Shown one piece after another: positions 1 to 5,732 of a stretch of 10,932 bases of DNA. This DNA is from Candidatus Saccharimonadota bacterium (GTDB taxonomy: Bacteria > Patescibacteriota > Saccharimonadia > Saccharimonadales > Saccharimonadaceae). The translations under genes and the position numbers were made by a program. The notes under the pieces are model-generated. The model ran no database searches, was not told the DNA's origin, and saw nothing but the letters and a program-made list of their open reading frames with translations. The number at the start of each line of letters is the position of its first letter. Position 1 is the first letter of the stretch. The stretch is taken from contig JAQGGY010000075.1 in NCBI GenBank assembly GCA_028289095.1, positions 1-10,932 on the forward strand. Reading direction: 5' to 3'.

Positions 1-1
1 C

Positions 2-385
2 ACACTTGTTGGTGAAAGTGCCGGTGGCAGCATGGCGATCAATTTGTTCGCCGCTCATCCAAAAGTAGCTCGGCTCATTACGGTAGCGGGTGTCAATATG
101 CCGTCTGCTCCTGTGGAGCAGGTGAAACTTCGAAAAAGCTCAGCGTTCGCCACATCTCGCCAGCAATTACGTGATTCACTTTTACGCATAGACGAAAATC
201 GGCGTCATGATATCTATACGCTTAGCGCCCTTAATGATAACGTCGTTCAGTCGCAGCATTCTGTCATTCCTGGCTCGCATGCACGGCGCATTCTTTCGGT
301 CGGCCACCTCGCTACGATTGCACTCTGTTTGACGGTAATAAGTGGCTATATTGTCTATCTTGCAAAAAAGCCAACTAGCGTATAA
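2..385 (+). CDS. alpha/beta hydrolase, 3' part, with C-terminal membrane anchor (5' end outside window)
   Basis: The frame is open from the window edge, so the real start lies to the left; the ATG at 32 is internal. The visible 127 residues begin TLVGESAGGSMA, a nucleophile elbow of the GxSxG type, with the presumed catalytic Ser at visible residue 6. A later SALNDNVV segment fits the acid (Asp) and LSVGHLA fits the catalytic His, so the Ser-Asp-His triad of the alpha/beta hydrolase fold appears complete. Immediately after the His comes a hydrophobic stretch (IALCLTVISGYIVYL) ending in KKPTSV, read as a single membrane span. A C-terminal anchor is unusual for this fold. Substrate (ester, peptide or lipid) cannot be told from this part. 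The TAA stop is 7 bases before the next ATG, and the stop overlaps that gene's -10 box. Confidence 0.75.
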   Translation, partial: TLVGESAGGSMAINLFAAHPKVARLITVAGVNMPSAPVEQVKLRKSSAFATSRQQLRDSLLRIDENRRHDIYTLSALNDNVVQSQHSVIPGSHARRILSVGHLATIALCLTVISGYIVYLAKKPTSV

Positions 386-386
386 T
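360..386 (+). promoter_or_regulatory. promoter of the TM2 gene, leaderless type
   Basis: TATAAT at 381-386 is followed by 6 bases and then ATG at 393, so the expected start site coincides with the start codon. A TTGCAA at 360-365 is a possible -35 with a short 15-base spacer. The promoter lies inside the end of the upstream hydrolase gene. No Shine-Dalgarno site is visible. Confidence 0.55.
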
Positions 387-392
387 AAGCAC

Positions 393-854
393 ATGCCCGG
401 TACCGCTTCCATCGTAAAGCCAACCCAAACCGAACAGCAGCCACGTCATTTCCTGGCCGTATTCTTCCTCAGCTTTTTATGGGGCACATTTGGTGTCGAT
501 CGATTTTATTTGGGGAAAGTGGGCACAGGCATCCTAAAGCTCGTCACCTTTGGTGGCCTTGGTCTTTGGGTGGTACTTGATCTGGTGCTGATTATGTCTG
601 GCAGTATGACCGACAAACAGGGCCGGGGGATGCGCGACTTTGAGCAGTACAAATCGTTTGCAGTAAAGACAGTCGTGATCTTTGCGGTTGCCAGTGGTGT
701 CCTCATGCTGGTCAGTGGCGGTGTGATTATATATACGATTTATCAAGTCGCAACCGACCTATTACAGCAAAATGGCGGTGATTTACAAAACCTTATTCCA
801 TCCGGCATTTCCCCTGTTGATATCCAAGAACTTGAAGCAATCCAAGGCTATTAG
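393..854 (+). CDS. TM2-domain membrane protein
   Basis: This 153-residue protein carries a TM2 domain at about residues 19-70: two hydrophobic helices joined by a short loop with the signature GVDRFYLGK, followed by GTGILKLVTFGGLGLW and VLDLVLIMSG. The family is widespread and its biochemical role is not established. A third hydrophobic segment (about 91-115) and a polar tail rich in Gln, Leu and Glu follow. I chose ATG 393 rather than the in-frame ATG at 342, because the earlier start would overlap the hydrolase by 44 bases, adds residues unlike the family, and a TATAAT sits 6 bases before 393. It is followed by a separate promoter, so it is probably a single-gene transcript. Confidence 0.8.
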   Translation: MPGTASIVKPTQTEQQPRHFLAVFFLSFLWGTFGVDRFYLGKVGTGILKLVTFGGLGLWVVLDLVLIMSGSMTDKQGRGMRDFEQYKSFAVKTVVIFAVASGVLMLVSGGVIIYTIYQVATDLLQQNGGDLQNLIPSGISPVDIQELEAIQGY

Positions 855-867
855 CCAGTAATTATAC

Positions 868-896
868 TTGCATAATTATCAAACTTATGCTAATAT
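868..896 (+). promoter_or_regulatory. promoter of the YtxG/YtxH-like operon, extended -10
   Basis: TTGCAT (868-873), a 17-base spacer, and TAATAT (891-896) preceded by TG one base upstream (888-889) form an extended -10 promoter. The predicted start is near 903, giving a leader of about 80 bases before ATG 982. That is much longer than for other genes here. Confidence 0.55.
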
Positions 897-901
897 ATAG
901 A

Positions 902-951
902 AGTTAGATAATCAAACACAAACAACACTAACTAAACAATTCGGCCGAATT
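902..951 (+). promoter_or_regulatory. structured leader: inverted repeat and 14-base perfect palindrome
   Basis: AGTTAG (902-907) is complementary to CTAACT (928-933). AATTCGGCCGAATT (938-951) is a perfect 14-base palindrome. Both lie between the predicted start site and the ribosome binding site (AAGGA, 967-971). The palindrome could be a dimeric-protein operator or an RNA/DNA hairpin seed. Function is unknown. Confidence 0.45.
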
Positions 952-981
952 ACACCAAAAATAAAAAAGGAAAATAAATAC

Positions 982-1197
982 ATGGATACACAGACAACCA
1001 TTACGCTGCTAACAATCTCCGTCCTACTGCTGTCAACCGTAGTGGTTGTCATTTTAGGAATTGTTATCGTCATTCTATTAAAAGTTCGTAAAATTACCGC
1101 GAACTTTGATGTAATCATGCAAAACCTAAACCAAGCAAGTGAATGGTTAACCCCAGCAAAAGTGCTAGGCCAGATCGCTAACCTGTTCCGTAAATAA
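982..1197 (+). CDS. small membrane protein, DUF948/YtxG-like
   Basis: This 71-residue protein has one long, very hydrophobic N-terminal segment (about residues 8-34, rich in Val, Ile and Leu). A basic KVRK turn and an amphipathic tail follow (ITANFDVIMQNLNQASEW, then LTPAKVLGQIANLFRK). The layout, a single span followed by a helix with regularly spaced Leu/Val/Asn, resembles DUF948 proteins such as Bacillus YtxG, though this copy is short. The neighbour 25 bases downstream is YtxH-like, and that pairing (ytxG-ytxH in Bacillus subtilis, a general stress operon) supports the assignment. AAGGA at 967-971, 10 bases before ATG, is a good ribosome binding site. Its job is unknown; association with the envelope is inferred. 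Confidence 0.65.
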   Translation: MDTQTTITLLTISVLLLSTVVVVILGIVIVILLKVRKITANFDVIMQNLNQASEWLTPAKVLGQIANLFRK

Positions 1198-1222
1198 TAA
1201 AGAAATAAAAGGAATTTATACT

Positions 1223-1603
1223 ATGAGTAAAACATTATTAAAAGTTATTACTGTTGCCGTTGCTGGATTTGCCGCAGGTATCTTACTTGCGCCAAAAAGT
1301 GGCAAAGAAACGCGTAAAGAAATCAAAGACAAGGCCCTTGAAGCCAAAAAATATGCTGAAGAAAAAGCAGATTTAGCCAAAGAAATTGGCACTGAAGGCC
1401 TTGCGACTGTGAAAACAAGCGCAAAGCACGCTGGCGATGAAGCAAATGAATTTGCGAAAAGCACCAAGGTATCTGCCAAGGTTGTCGCCAAAGAAGCTTC
1501 AAAGCTTGGCGCTGAAGCAAAAACCCGCGCAAAGCGTGTGGCTGACGATGCGAAACGCACCGCAAAACAAGTTAAAAAAGATGCAAAGACACATCTAAAG
1601 TAA
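1223..1603 (+). CDS. YtxH-like protein, Ala/Lys-rich
   Basis: The 126-residue product opens with a short hydrophobic segment running into GFAAGILLAPKSGKETRKEI (about residues 15-34), the recognisable YtxH signature. The rest is nearly pure Ala, Lys and Glu with repeats such as AKKYAEEKADLAK and AKRVADDAKRTAKQVKKDAK, which predicts long charged amphipathic helices resembling LEA-type or histone-H1-like tails. YtxH-family proteins are linked to general stress in Firmicutes; their molecular activity is unclear. Here it is the second gene of an operon with the DUF948-like gene, with AAAGGA (1208-1213) 9 bases before ATG and a strong terminator 15 bases after the stop. The basic C-terminus could bind nucleic acid or acidic lipids; this is inference only. 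Confidence 0.8.
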   Translation: MSKTLLKVITVAVAGFAAGILLAPKSGKETRKEIKDKALEAKKYAEEKADLAKEIGTEGLATVKTSAKHAGDEANEFAKSTKVSAKVVAKEASKLGAEAKTRAKRVADDAKRTAKQVKKDAKTHLK

Positions 1604-1618
1604 CCAACTGAACCAATC

Positions 1619-1648
1619 AAATAGCCACCAATTGCGGTGGCTATTTTT
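1619..1648 (+). terminator. intrinsic terminator of the YtxG/YtxH-like operon
   Basis: AAATAGCCACC (1619-1629) pairs perfectly over 11 bases with GGTGGCTATTT (1636-1646) around a 6-base loop, ending in a T run (1644-1648). The stop codon of the convergent msrA (1641-1643) lies inside the right arm. Read on the minus strand the hairpin is followed by only three T residues, so it is weaker as an msrA terminator. Confidence 0.85.
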
Positions 1649-2171
1649 GTATATCTTTAAGCCATTCTTTGTATTGATTGCGTATTTTGCTGATTTTAGG
1701 ATCGATGACAATTTGGCAGTAGCCAGCGTCAGGGTTCTTGTTGTAGTAATCCTGGTGTTCGGGTTCGGCGATATAAAATGTTTCGAGTGGTACGATTTCG
1801 GTAACAATTGGGTCGTCCCATATTTTTTCGGCACGTTTTAGAGCGCTTTCAAACGCTTGTTTTTGGTCATTGTCAGCGTACATCATCGTCGACCGATACT
1901 GCGTACCTTCGTCGGCGCCTTGTTTGTTCAGGCTGGTGGGATCGTGAATTAAAAAGAATATATCTAGAATGACTTCAGCGGGAATAACGTCCTCGTCAAA
2001 ACATACCTGTACGACTTCGGCATGGCCCGTTCCGCCGTTGACGACGCGCCAGTAATTTGGAATACCCTTGCCGCCGGCGTATCCGCTTTCGACTTTTGAT
2101 ACGCCACGAAGCTGCGCATAAACTGCGTCCAAACACCAGAAACATCCGCCGCCTAAAACATACTTGGTCAT
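1641..2171 (-). CDS. msrA: peptide methionine-S-sulfoxide reductase MsrA
   Basis: This 176-residue protein reduces methionine-S-sulfoxide in proteins, repairing oxidative damage in the cytoplasm. The N-terminus has the hallmark GGGCFWC, with nucleophilic Cys10 and a second Cys13. Family motifs follow in order: SGYAGG, NYWRVVNGGTGHAEVVQV (with the conserved His-Ala-Glu), HDPTSLNKQGADEGTQYRS, and the C-terminal HQDYYNKNPDAGYCQ with a likely resolving Cys before the PKISKIR segment. The length is normal for a stand-alone MsrA with no fused MsrB. ATG 2171 directly precedes the motif. A TATAAT 6 bases upstream implies a leaderless transcript. It is divergent from the mutY-like gene across 30 bases and convergent with the YtxH-like operon, whose terminator covers its stop codon. 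Confidence 0.97.
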   Translation of the reverse strand: MTKYVLGGGCFWCLDAVYAQLRGVSKVESGYAGGKGIPNYWRVVNGGTGHAEVVQVCFDEDVIPAEVILDIFFLIHDPTSLNKQGADEGTQYRSTMMYADNDQKQAFESALKRAEKIWDDPIVTEIVPLETFYIAEPEHQDYYNKNPDAGYCQIVIDPKISKIRNQYKEWLKDIQK

Positions 2172-2177
2172 AATTCT

Positions 2178-2183
2178 ATTATA
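2178..2183 (-). promoter_or_regulatory. msrA -10 box, leaderless type
   Basis: On the minus strand TATAAT (2183 to 2178) is followed by 6 bases and then the msrA ATG at 2171. No convincing -35 is seen. The promoter sits back to back with that of the mutY-like gene. Confidence 0.6.
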
Positions 2184-2189
2184 CCCCGT

Positions 2190-2195
2190 TATACT
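2190..2195 (+). promoter_or_regulatory. mutY-like gene -10 box, leaderless type
   Basis: TATACT at 2190-2195 lies 6 bases before ATG 2202. There is no Shine-Dalgarno site. A -35 would fall within the start of msrA (about 2164-2172), where only TTGGTC at 2164-2169 is vaguely similar. Confidence 0.55.
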
Positions 2196-2201
2196 AGATA
2201 A

Positions 2202-3002
2202 ATGAGCGAAGGTGAATTTTGTGAACTAATCTGGTCCAAGGGGGGCGAATTATACCGTAGTATGCCATGGCGTGATGATACGCGACCGTACTATGTATTG
2301 GTCAGTGAATTGATGCTACAACAAACGCAGGTCGATCGCGTCATTCCAAAATTTAATGACTTTATTGCACGGTTTCCAGACGAAAAAAGTTTAGCGCAGG
2401 CATCACTAGCGGATGTACTGACGATGTGGAGCGGGCTAGGATATAATCGCCGGGCCAAGTTTTTGCATGAAAGCACGAAAAAAATAATGTTAGATTTTAA
2501 CGGAGCGTTTCCGGAAACATATGTGGAAGTCCTTAGTTTGCCAGGCGTCGGTCCGGGAACGGCAGGGGCGATTATGACATATGCGTTTAATCAACCGACG
2601 GTGTTTGTTGAAACGAATGTACGAACGGTGTATTTTCATCACTTTTTCGATGATGGAGACAAAGTGAGTGACGCGCAGCTGCTACCGATTATTGAACGGA
2701 CGCTTGACGGCGAACATCCGCGTGAATTTTATTGGGCCTTAATGGATTATGGTACATGGCTAAAAAAGAACGGTGCGGGGAGGATCAGTCAAAGTAAGCA
2801 CTATAAAAAACAAGCACCATTAAAGGGCAGTGTCCGTGAGGTTCGTGGGCAAATTATTAAGCAGCTGGCTAATGGTGATGTGCCGCGAATTGATTTGCAA
2901 AAACAATATGACGGCGACGAGCGATTTTCTATTGCGTTAGATGGTTTGCTCGTTGACGGTTTGATTACTGAAACAAATAAAATCTTTCATTTGACCAAAT
3001 AG
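2202..3002 (+). CDS. MutY-like adenine/HhH-GPD DNA glycosylase, iron-sulfur cluster absent
   Basis: This HhH-GPD base-excision enzyme is 266 residues long and probably removes mispaired adenine. Visible family signatures are PWR (22-24), SELMLQQTQV (35-44, with Glu36 matching the catalytic Glu of MutY), WSGLGYNRRAKFLH (76-89), the helix-hairpin-helix LPGVGPGTAGAI (113-124) and VETNVRTVYFHHFF (136-149). Two oddities stand out. The position normally held by catalytic Asp is Glu137. The C-terminal four-cysteine cluster loop is missing: after MDYG comes a Lys/Ser-rich segment, and the whole protein has a single Cys (residue 7). There is no NUDIX-like 8-oxoG recognition domain. Instead about 60 residues resembling a small winged helix follow. 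Clusterless MutY homologues are known in other bacteria. Substrate specificity is therefore less certain than the fold. Confidence 0.85.
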   Translation: MSEGEFCELIWSKGGELYRSMPWRDDTRPYYVLVSELMLQQTQVDRVIPKFNDFIARFPDEKSLAQASLADVLTMWSGLGYNRRAKFLHESTKKIMLDFNGAFPETYVEVLSLPGVGPGTAGAIMTYAFNQPTVFVETNVRTVYFHHFFDDGDKVSDAQLLPIIERTLDGEHPREFYWALMDYGTWLKKNGAGRISQSKHYKKQAPLKGSVREVRGQIIKQLANGDVPRIDLQKQYDGDERFSIALDGLLVDGLITETNKIFHLTK

Positions 3003-3020
3003 CCTGTTTTGAGGGATAAT
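2991..3020 (+). promoter_or_regulatory. promoter of the secreted-protein operon
   Basis: TTGACC (2991-2996, inside the last codons of the mutY-like gene), an 18-base spacer, and GATAAT (3015-3020) lie 8 bases before ATG 3029. An AGGGG at 3021-3025 is too close to ATG for a normal ribosome binding site, so a leaderless or near-leaderless start is more likely. Confidence 0.65.
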
Positions 3021-3028
3021 AGGGGTAC

Positions 3029-3568
3029 ATGAATCGTTCCCTCGTCACGTCCGTATGTATTGCCGTCAGTCTTTTAGGTGGAGTGTTATTTGGTGTCGTT
3101 GCTAAAGCCGAAGACACCTTGCCGATGACCGATGAACATATCGCACGGATTCGCGCTAACTGCGTCGATGCGCAGTCGACATTATTCCAATTGCACGCCA
3201 GCGATGCGGGGTTGCGCGTTAACCGTGGTCAAATTTACGAATCTATGTCGACAAAGTTGATGGCACCTTTTAATAGCCGTATCGTTTTAAATCGTATTAG
3301 CGACGAGTCATTATTAACGACAGCCGCGCAGTACGATCAACAATTAGCAGCATTCCGTCAGCAGTACCAGCAGTACGAAGAGGCGATGTCGAAAACGCTT
3401 GATTTTGACTGCGTGGCGCAACCTGTGGCATTTTACGATAGCGTTACTGATACGCGCGCAAAGCGCCAATTAACGCATGCGACAGTGGTTGAACTACACA
3501 AGACGATTCAAAAATATGGCAGTGAAATCGATATTTATGCAAAGAATTTTCAGGCGGATAAACAATGA
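3029..3568 (+). CDS. secreted helical protein of unknown function
   Basis: I do not recognise this 179-residue protein as a named family. It begins with a clear Sec signal peptide: a basic start (MNR), a hydrophobic core (about 5-24) and an AKA cleavage motif at 25-27 followed by ED. The mature part is predicted mostly helical, with a Gln/Tyr-rich stretch (about 101-118) of coiled-coil character. It has two cysteines, Cys45 and Cys128, in NCVDAQ and DFDCVAQ contexts, which could form a disulfide after export. There is no lipobox and no C-terminal anchor. Its stop overlaps the next start in an ATGA, so it is translationally coupled to a single-span membrane protein. The two probably act together at the cell surface; this is inference. 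Confidence 0.8.
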   Translation: MNRSLVTSVCIAVSLLGGVLFGVVAKAEDTLPMTDEHIARIRANCVDAQSTLFQLHASDAGLRVNRGQIYESMSTKLMAPFNSRIVLNRISDESLLTTAAQYDQQLAAFRQQYQQYEEAMSKTLDFDCVAQPVAFYDSVTDTRAKRQLTHATVVELHKTIQKYGSEIDIYAKNFQADKQ

Positions 3569-3954
3569 GTGAAGAAGAATTAATTGCTGACGCTAGTCAT
3601 TTGACAGGCTGGGAAAAGCACCGCTTTTTAGTAATGATAGGTGCCAGTATTGTAATTGCCCTGATGTTAGTAGCGGTTTCAATGAAACTGTATGAAAGCA
3701 GTGGCGCGGCACAACTTGATTTAAGTCGGCCTGGTTATGAGCACGTCAATGAAAAGGTGACGCCCTCAGAAGTATTCAAAGGTTTTTCAGCTGTTGGTGA
3801 ACTAGACAAAGCGGCACTTGATGAGTTTCAAAAAATGTACAGCAAGCGTGCTGGACAAGCAACAAATGTCGATAGCTTTGGTGGGGACGTGATGAACGAT
3901 GCGGCGTTGGGAATCGATGCGCCAGTAGGCGAGCCTACGCAACCTGCACAATAA
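3565..3954 (+). CDS. single-pass membrane protein coupled to the secreted protein
   Basis: This 129-residue product has a short acidic cytoplasmic start (MSEEELIADAS), one membrane helix (about residues 21-40) and an extracytoplasmic tail. The tail contains LDLSRPGYEHVNEKVTPSEVFKGF and ends in a low-complexity Gly/Asp/Pro-rich stretch. No known domain was recognised. ATG 3565 overlaps the upstream TGA in ATGA, and AGGCGGA (3552-3558) 6 bases upstream is a weak ribosome binding site. It therefore depends on the upstream gene for transcription and probably for translation. The combination of a secreted helical protein plus a membrane-tethered partner suggests a surface complex, but no function can be assigned. 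Its stop lies 2 bases from the stop of the convergent mscS gene. Confidence 0.75.
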   Translation: MSEEELIADASHLTGWEKHRFLVMIGASIVIALMLVAVSMKLYESSGAAQLDLSRPGYEHVNEKVTPSEVFKGFSAVGELDKAALDEFQKMYSKRAGQATNVDSFGGDVMNDAALGIDAPVGEPTQPAQ

Positions 3955-3956
3955 AC

Positions 3957-4766
3957 TTATAGTTCAATTTTTTGCTTTTCAAATGCAGATAGTAATCGTC
4001 GTCGCATTTCTGCGGTTACCGACCACTGGTCAGACGGCTGGGTTTTGCCTGATATAAATAATGCGACAGTCGATGGCGTGAACTCGCCAATTGATTCAAA
4101 CGACGGTGCGTCGATGATTTTATTTTTCCACTTTTCTTCGCCGGCCAGGGCTTTGCCCGTCTCATTAATTAACGTAATAATTTCTTCCAGATCATTAGAC
4201 GGATGAATGCCAATTGAAAACCTTGCCATGCTATAACCCATTGTCTTGTTGATGACATGTTGGACGGTACCGTTAGGAAAATAATGGACGTTGCCATCTG
4301 TGTCGCGCAGAACGGTTGATCGGGTGCCGATACGTTCTACCGTACCCGTGCTACCGTTAATATCAATGATATCGCCGACGCGGTATTGGTTTTCAGAAAT
4401 AATAAAGATACCAGACAAAAAATCTTTGACCAGCGCCTGTGAGCCAAATCCGATTGCCACACCGATAATACCAGCGCTTGCGAATAGTGGCGCCAGGCTA
4501 ATGTCGGGGAATAGTTCGTTCATGATACCGAATGCGCCAATTGTCACAACAAGGATGCGCCAGATGTTTGTAAATAATCCAACAAGGGTACGTTGGCGTT
4601 TTTCAACATCTTTTCGGTGCCATGTTTTGTGGCGTGTCCGTTCAACGGCACTTTTTACCGCGATGCGCAGTACGGTCGTACCAATCACGTAAAAGACTAA
4701 AGTAATAATAACGATCAGAGCTGCTTTAACGATGTCACCCGTGGCCCATTTAACGTATGTATCCAT
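3957..4766 (-). CDS. mscS: MscS-family small-conductance mechanosensitive channel
   Basis: This is a 269-residue tension-gated inner-membrane channel that would release solutes on hypo-osmotic shock. It has three membrane segments (about 12-34, 61-86 and 91-122). The third is the pore helix of the family, ASAGIIGVAIGFGSQALVKD, rich in the Gly and Ala that pack the pore. It runs directly into LSGIFIISENQYRVGD and the beta-domain segment IIDINGSTGTVERIGTRSTVLRD, followed by a YFPNGTV motif as in MscS. Length is close to the canonical channel of about 286 residues, and there are no extra N-terminal domains. ATG 4766 has an extended -10 TATACT 7 bases upstream, which implies a leaderless mRNA. 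It is convergent with the membrane protein ending at 3954 and divergent from the gene at 4859. Confidence 0.95.
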   Translation of the reverse strand: MDTYVKWATGDIVKAALIVIITLVFYVIGTTVLRIAVKSAVERTRHKTWHRKDVEKRQRTLVGLFTNIWRILVVTIGAFGIMNELFPDISLAPLFASAGIIGVAIGFGSQALVKDFLSGIFIISENQYRVGDIIDINGSTGTVERIGTRSTVLRDTDGNVHYFPNGTVQHVINKTMGYSMARFSIGIHPSNDLEEIITLINETGKALAGEEKWKNKIIDAPSFESIGEFTPSTVALFISGKTQPSDQWSVTAEMRRRLLSAFEKQKIEL

Positions 4767-4773
4767 AGTTGAT

Positions 4774-4782
4774 AGTATAGCA
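4774..4782 (-). promoter_or_regulatory. mscS extended -10 promoter, leaderless type
   Basis: On the minus strand TGCTATACT (4782 to 4774) is an extended -10. The ATG at 4766 lies 7 bases after the hexamer. No good -35 is seen, as is often the case with extended -10 promoters. Confidence 0.6.
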
Positions 4783-4820
4783 CGACCGCGGTTGCTATGT
4801 GCGGCTCGCCAAGGTGAGCA

Positions 4821-4849
4821 TTTACATATATATTTAAATATTTTATAAT
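4821..4849 (+). promoter_or_regulatory. strong promoter of the gene at 4859
   Basis: TTTACA (4821-4826), a 17-base spacer and a perfect TATAAT (4844-4849), set in very AT-rich DNA, make this one of the best promoters in the window. The ATG at 4859 is 9 bases after the -10, so the leader is absent or 2-3 bases long. Confidence 0.75.
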
Positions 4850-4858
4850 AAAAAATAT

Positions 4859-5674
4859 ATGAATGAAGCTTGGAATGTTGGCCTGCAGAGTAATTTTTTA
4901 CGTGTCGATGAGCAGACGCTTCGCGCTGATGTATTGCGTAATGATGCCAGCGATAAGTTGCCAGTTAATGCCGAGCACCTAGAGCAGATACTAAAACTTG
5001 GCCGTTTTACGATTTTGGAAGGCATCGAGGATTTTTATGAAAAAACTCAGGCCGCAAATCCAACGCTGACGGTAGAGCGTCCGTCAATTTTTACGGCTCA
5101 TCTGGGGACGACTGCGCAAACTGATGGACGCAAAAGTCGTGTTTTTACTGAACGCGGCTACGATAATGGAGGGATTATTACGTCAATCGACGAGATTAAA
5201 GCGCCGTTTCACGGACACTGGAATGCGGTAAAGGCGGCCGGTTTTGTGCCCGAAATTCGTCGTACATCTGGAAAAGAAGATGGTGGTTCATGGCTGTTAC
5301 TGCGTAAGCCAACACTTGCAAATGTCATTACGGACTGGGTATATTATTACGAATCACCAGAAGCGATTGCTGTCCGTAATAGTATGGTCGCAGGTATAGA
5401 AAACGACAGTTTTGAGGTGCAACACGAACGATTAAGCGTGTATGAGGAACTAGGGAAGCGGGCAATTGAAGCGGCGGTTGCATACGACAATACACCCGCC
5501 CGTGCATATCAGCACGTCGGTCTAGAATTAGCAGTCGGTATACTAAGTACGTTCGTAGATGAAACGAATCCCGATCGGCTTGATATGGCAATCGATGATG
5601 CGTATCAGTACGCAAAAGGTAGTAAACATGTCGACGATAGCGTCGTGCTCGCTATCGAAAATGCGACTTGGTAA
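4859..5674 (+). CDS. unknown soluble protein, 271 residues
   Basis: I do not recognise a family. The product is soluble and cysteine-free, with no signal peptide or membrane segment. It looks like two halves. The N-terminal part (about 1-165) is mixed alpha/beta and includes the segment THE RGYDNGG region, FTERGYDNGGIITSIDEI, and a GSWLLLRKP strand. The C-terminal half (about 166-271) looks all-helical, with many Ala, Glu and Tyr residues (YEELGKRAIEAAVAY, RLDMAIDDAYQYAK). ATG 4859 is chosen because a strong promoter ends 9 bases upstream. No Shine-Dalgarno site is visible. It is monocistronic: divergent from mscS and convergent with murC, with 58 bases after its stop holding only a weak inverted repeat. 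The strong promoter suggests steady expression. Confidence 0.75.
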   Translation: MNEAWNVGLQSNFLRVDEQTLRADVLRNDASDKLPVNAEHLEQILKLGRFTILEGIEDFYEKTQAANPTLTVERPSIFTAHLGTTAQTDGRKSRVFTERGYDNGGIITSIDEIKAPFHGHWNAVKAAGFVPEIRRTSGKEDGGSWLLLRKPTLANVITDWVYYYESPEAIAVRNSMVAGIENDSFEVQHERLSVYEELGKRAIEAAVAYDNTPARAYQHVGLELAVGILSTFVDETNPDRLDMAIDDAYQYAKGSKHVDDSVVLAIENATW

Positions 5675-5732
5675 GTGCCAGGTTAATCAGCCGATATCTT
5701 ACCGCCCTGATTGTCTGAACTAGAGAAGCGAA

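Noticed and set aside
342..392. Earlier ATG start at 342 for the TM2 protein
   Set aside because: It overlaps the hydrolase gene by 44 bases and lies upstream of the TATAAT that fits ATG 393.
1216..1620. Long minus-strand frame opposite the YtxH-like gene
   Set aside because: It is the mirror of an Ala/Lys-rich gene, giving a Ser/Phe/Ala-rich translation with no signals. The plus-strand gene has a motif, a ribosome binding site and a terminator.
3566..3568. Possible reassigned TGA codon, as in Gracilibacteria and Absconditabacteria
   Set aside because: TGA acts as a stop here in an ATGA overlap with the next start. Other frames end at TAA or TAG, and no gene needs TGA as a sense codon.
3925..3938. 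GTAGG/CCTAC hairpin near the end of the membrane-protein gene, as a terminator
   Set aside because: Only 5 base pairs, inside coding sequence, and no T run follows.
4291..4692. 133-residue plus-strand frame opposite mscS
   Set aside because: It is a shadow of mscS. The product is Arg/Ser/Pro-rich and has no promoter or ribosome binding site.
5685..5712. AATCAG/CTGATT inverted repeat between the gene at 4859 and murC, as a terminator
   Set aside because: Six-base stem with a 16-base loop and no T run on either strand.
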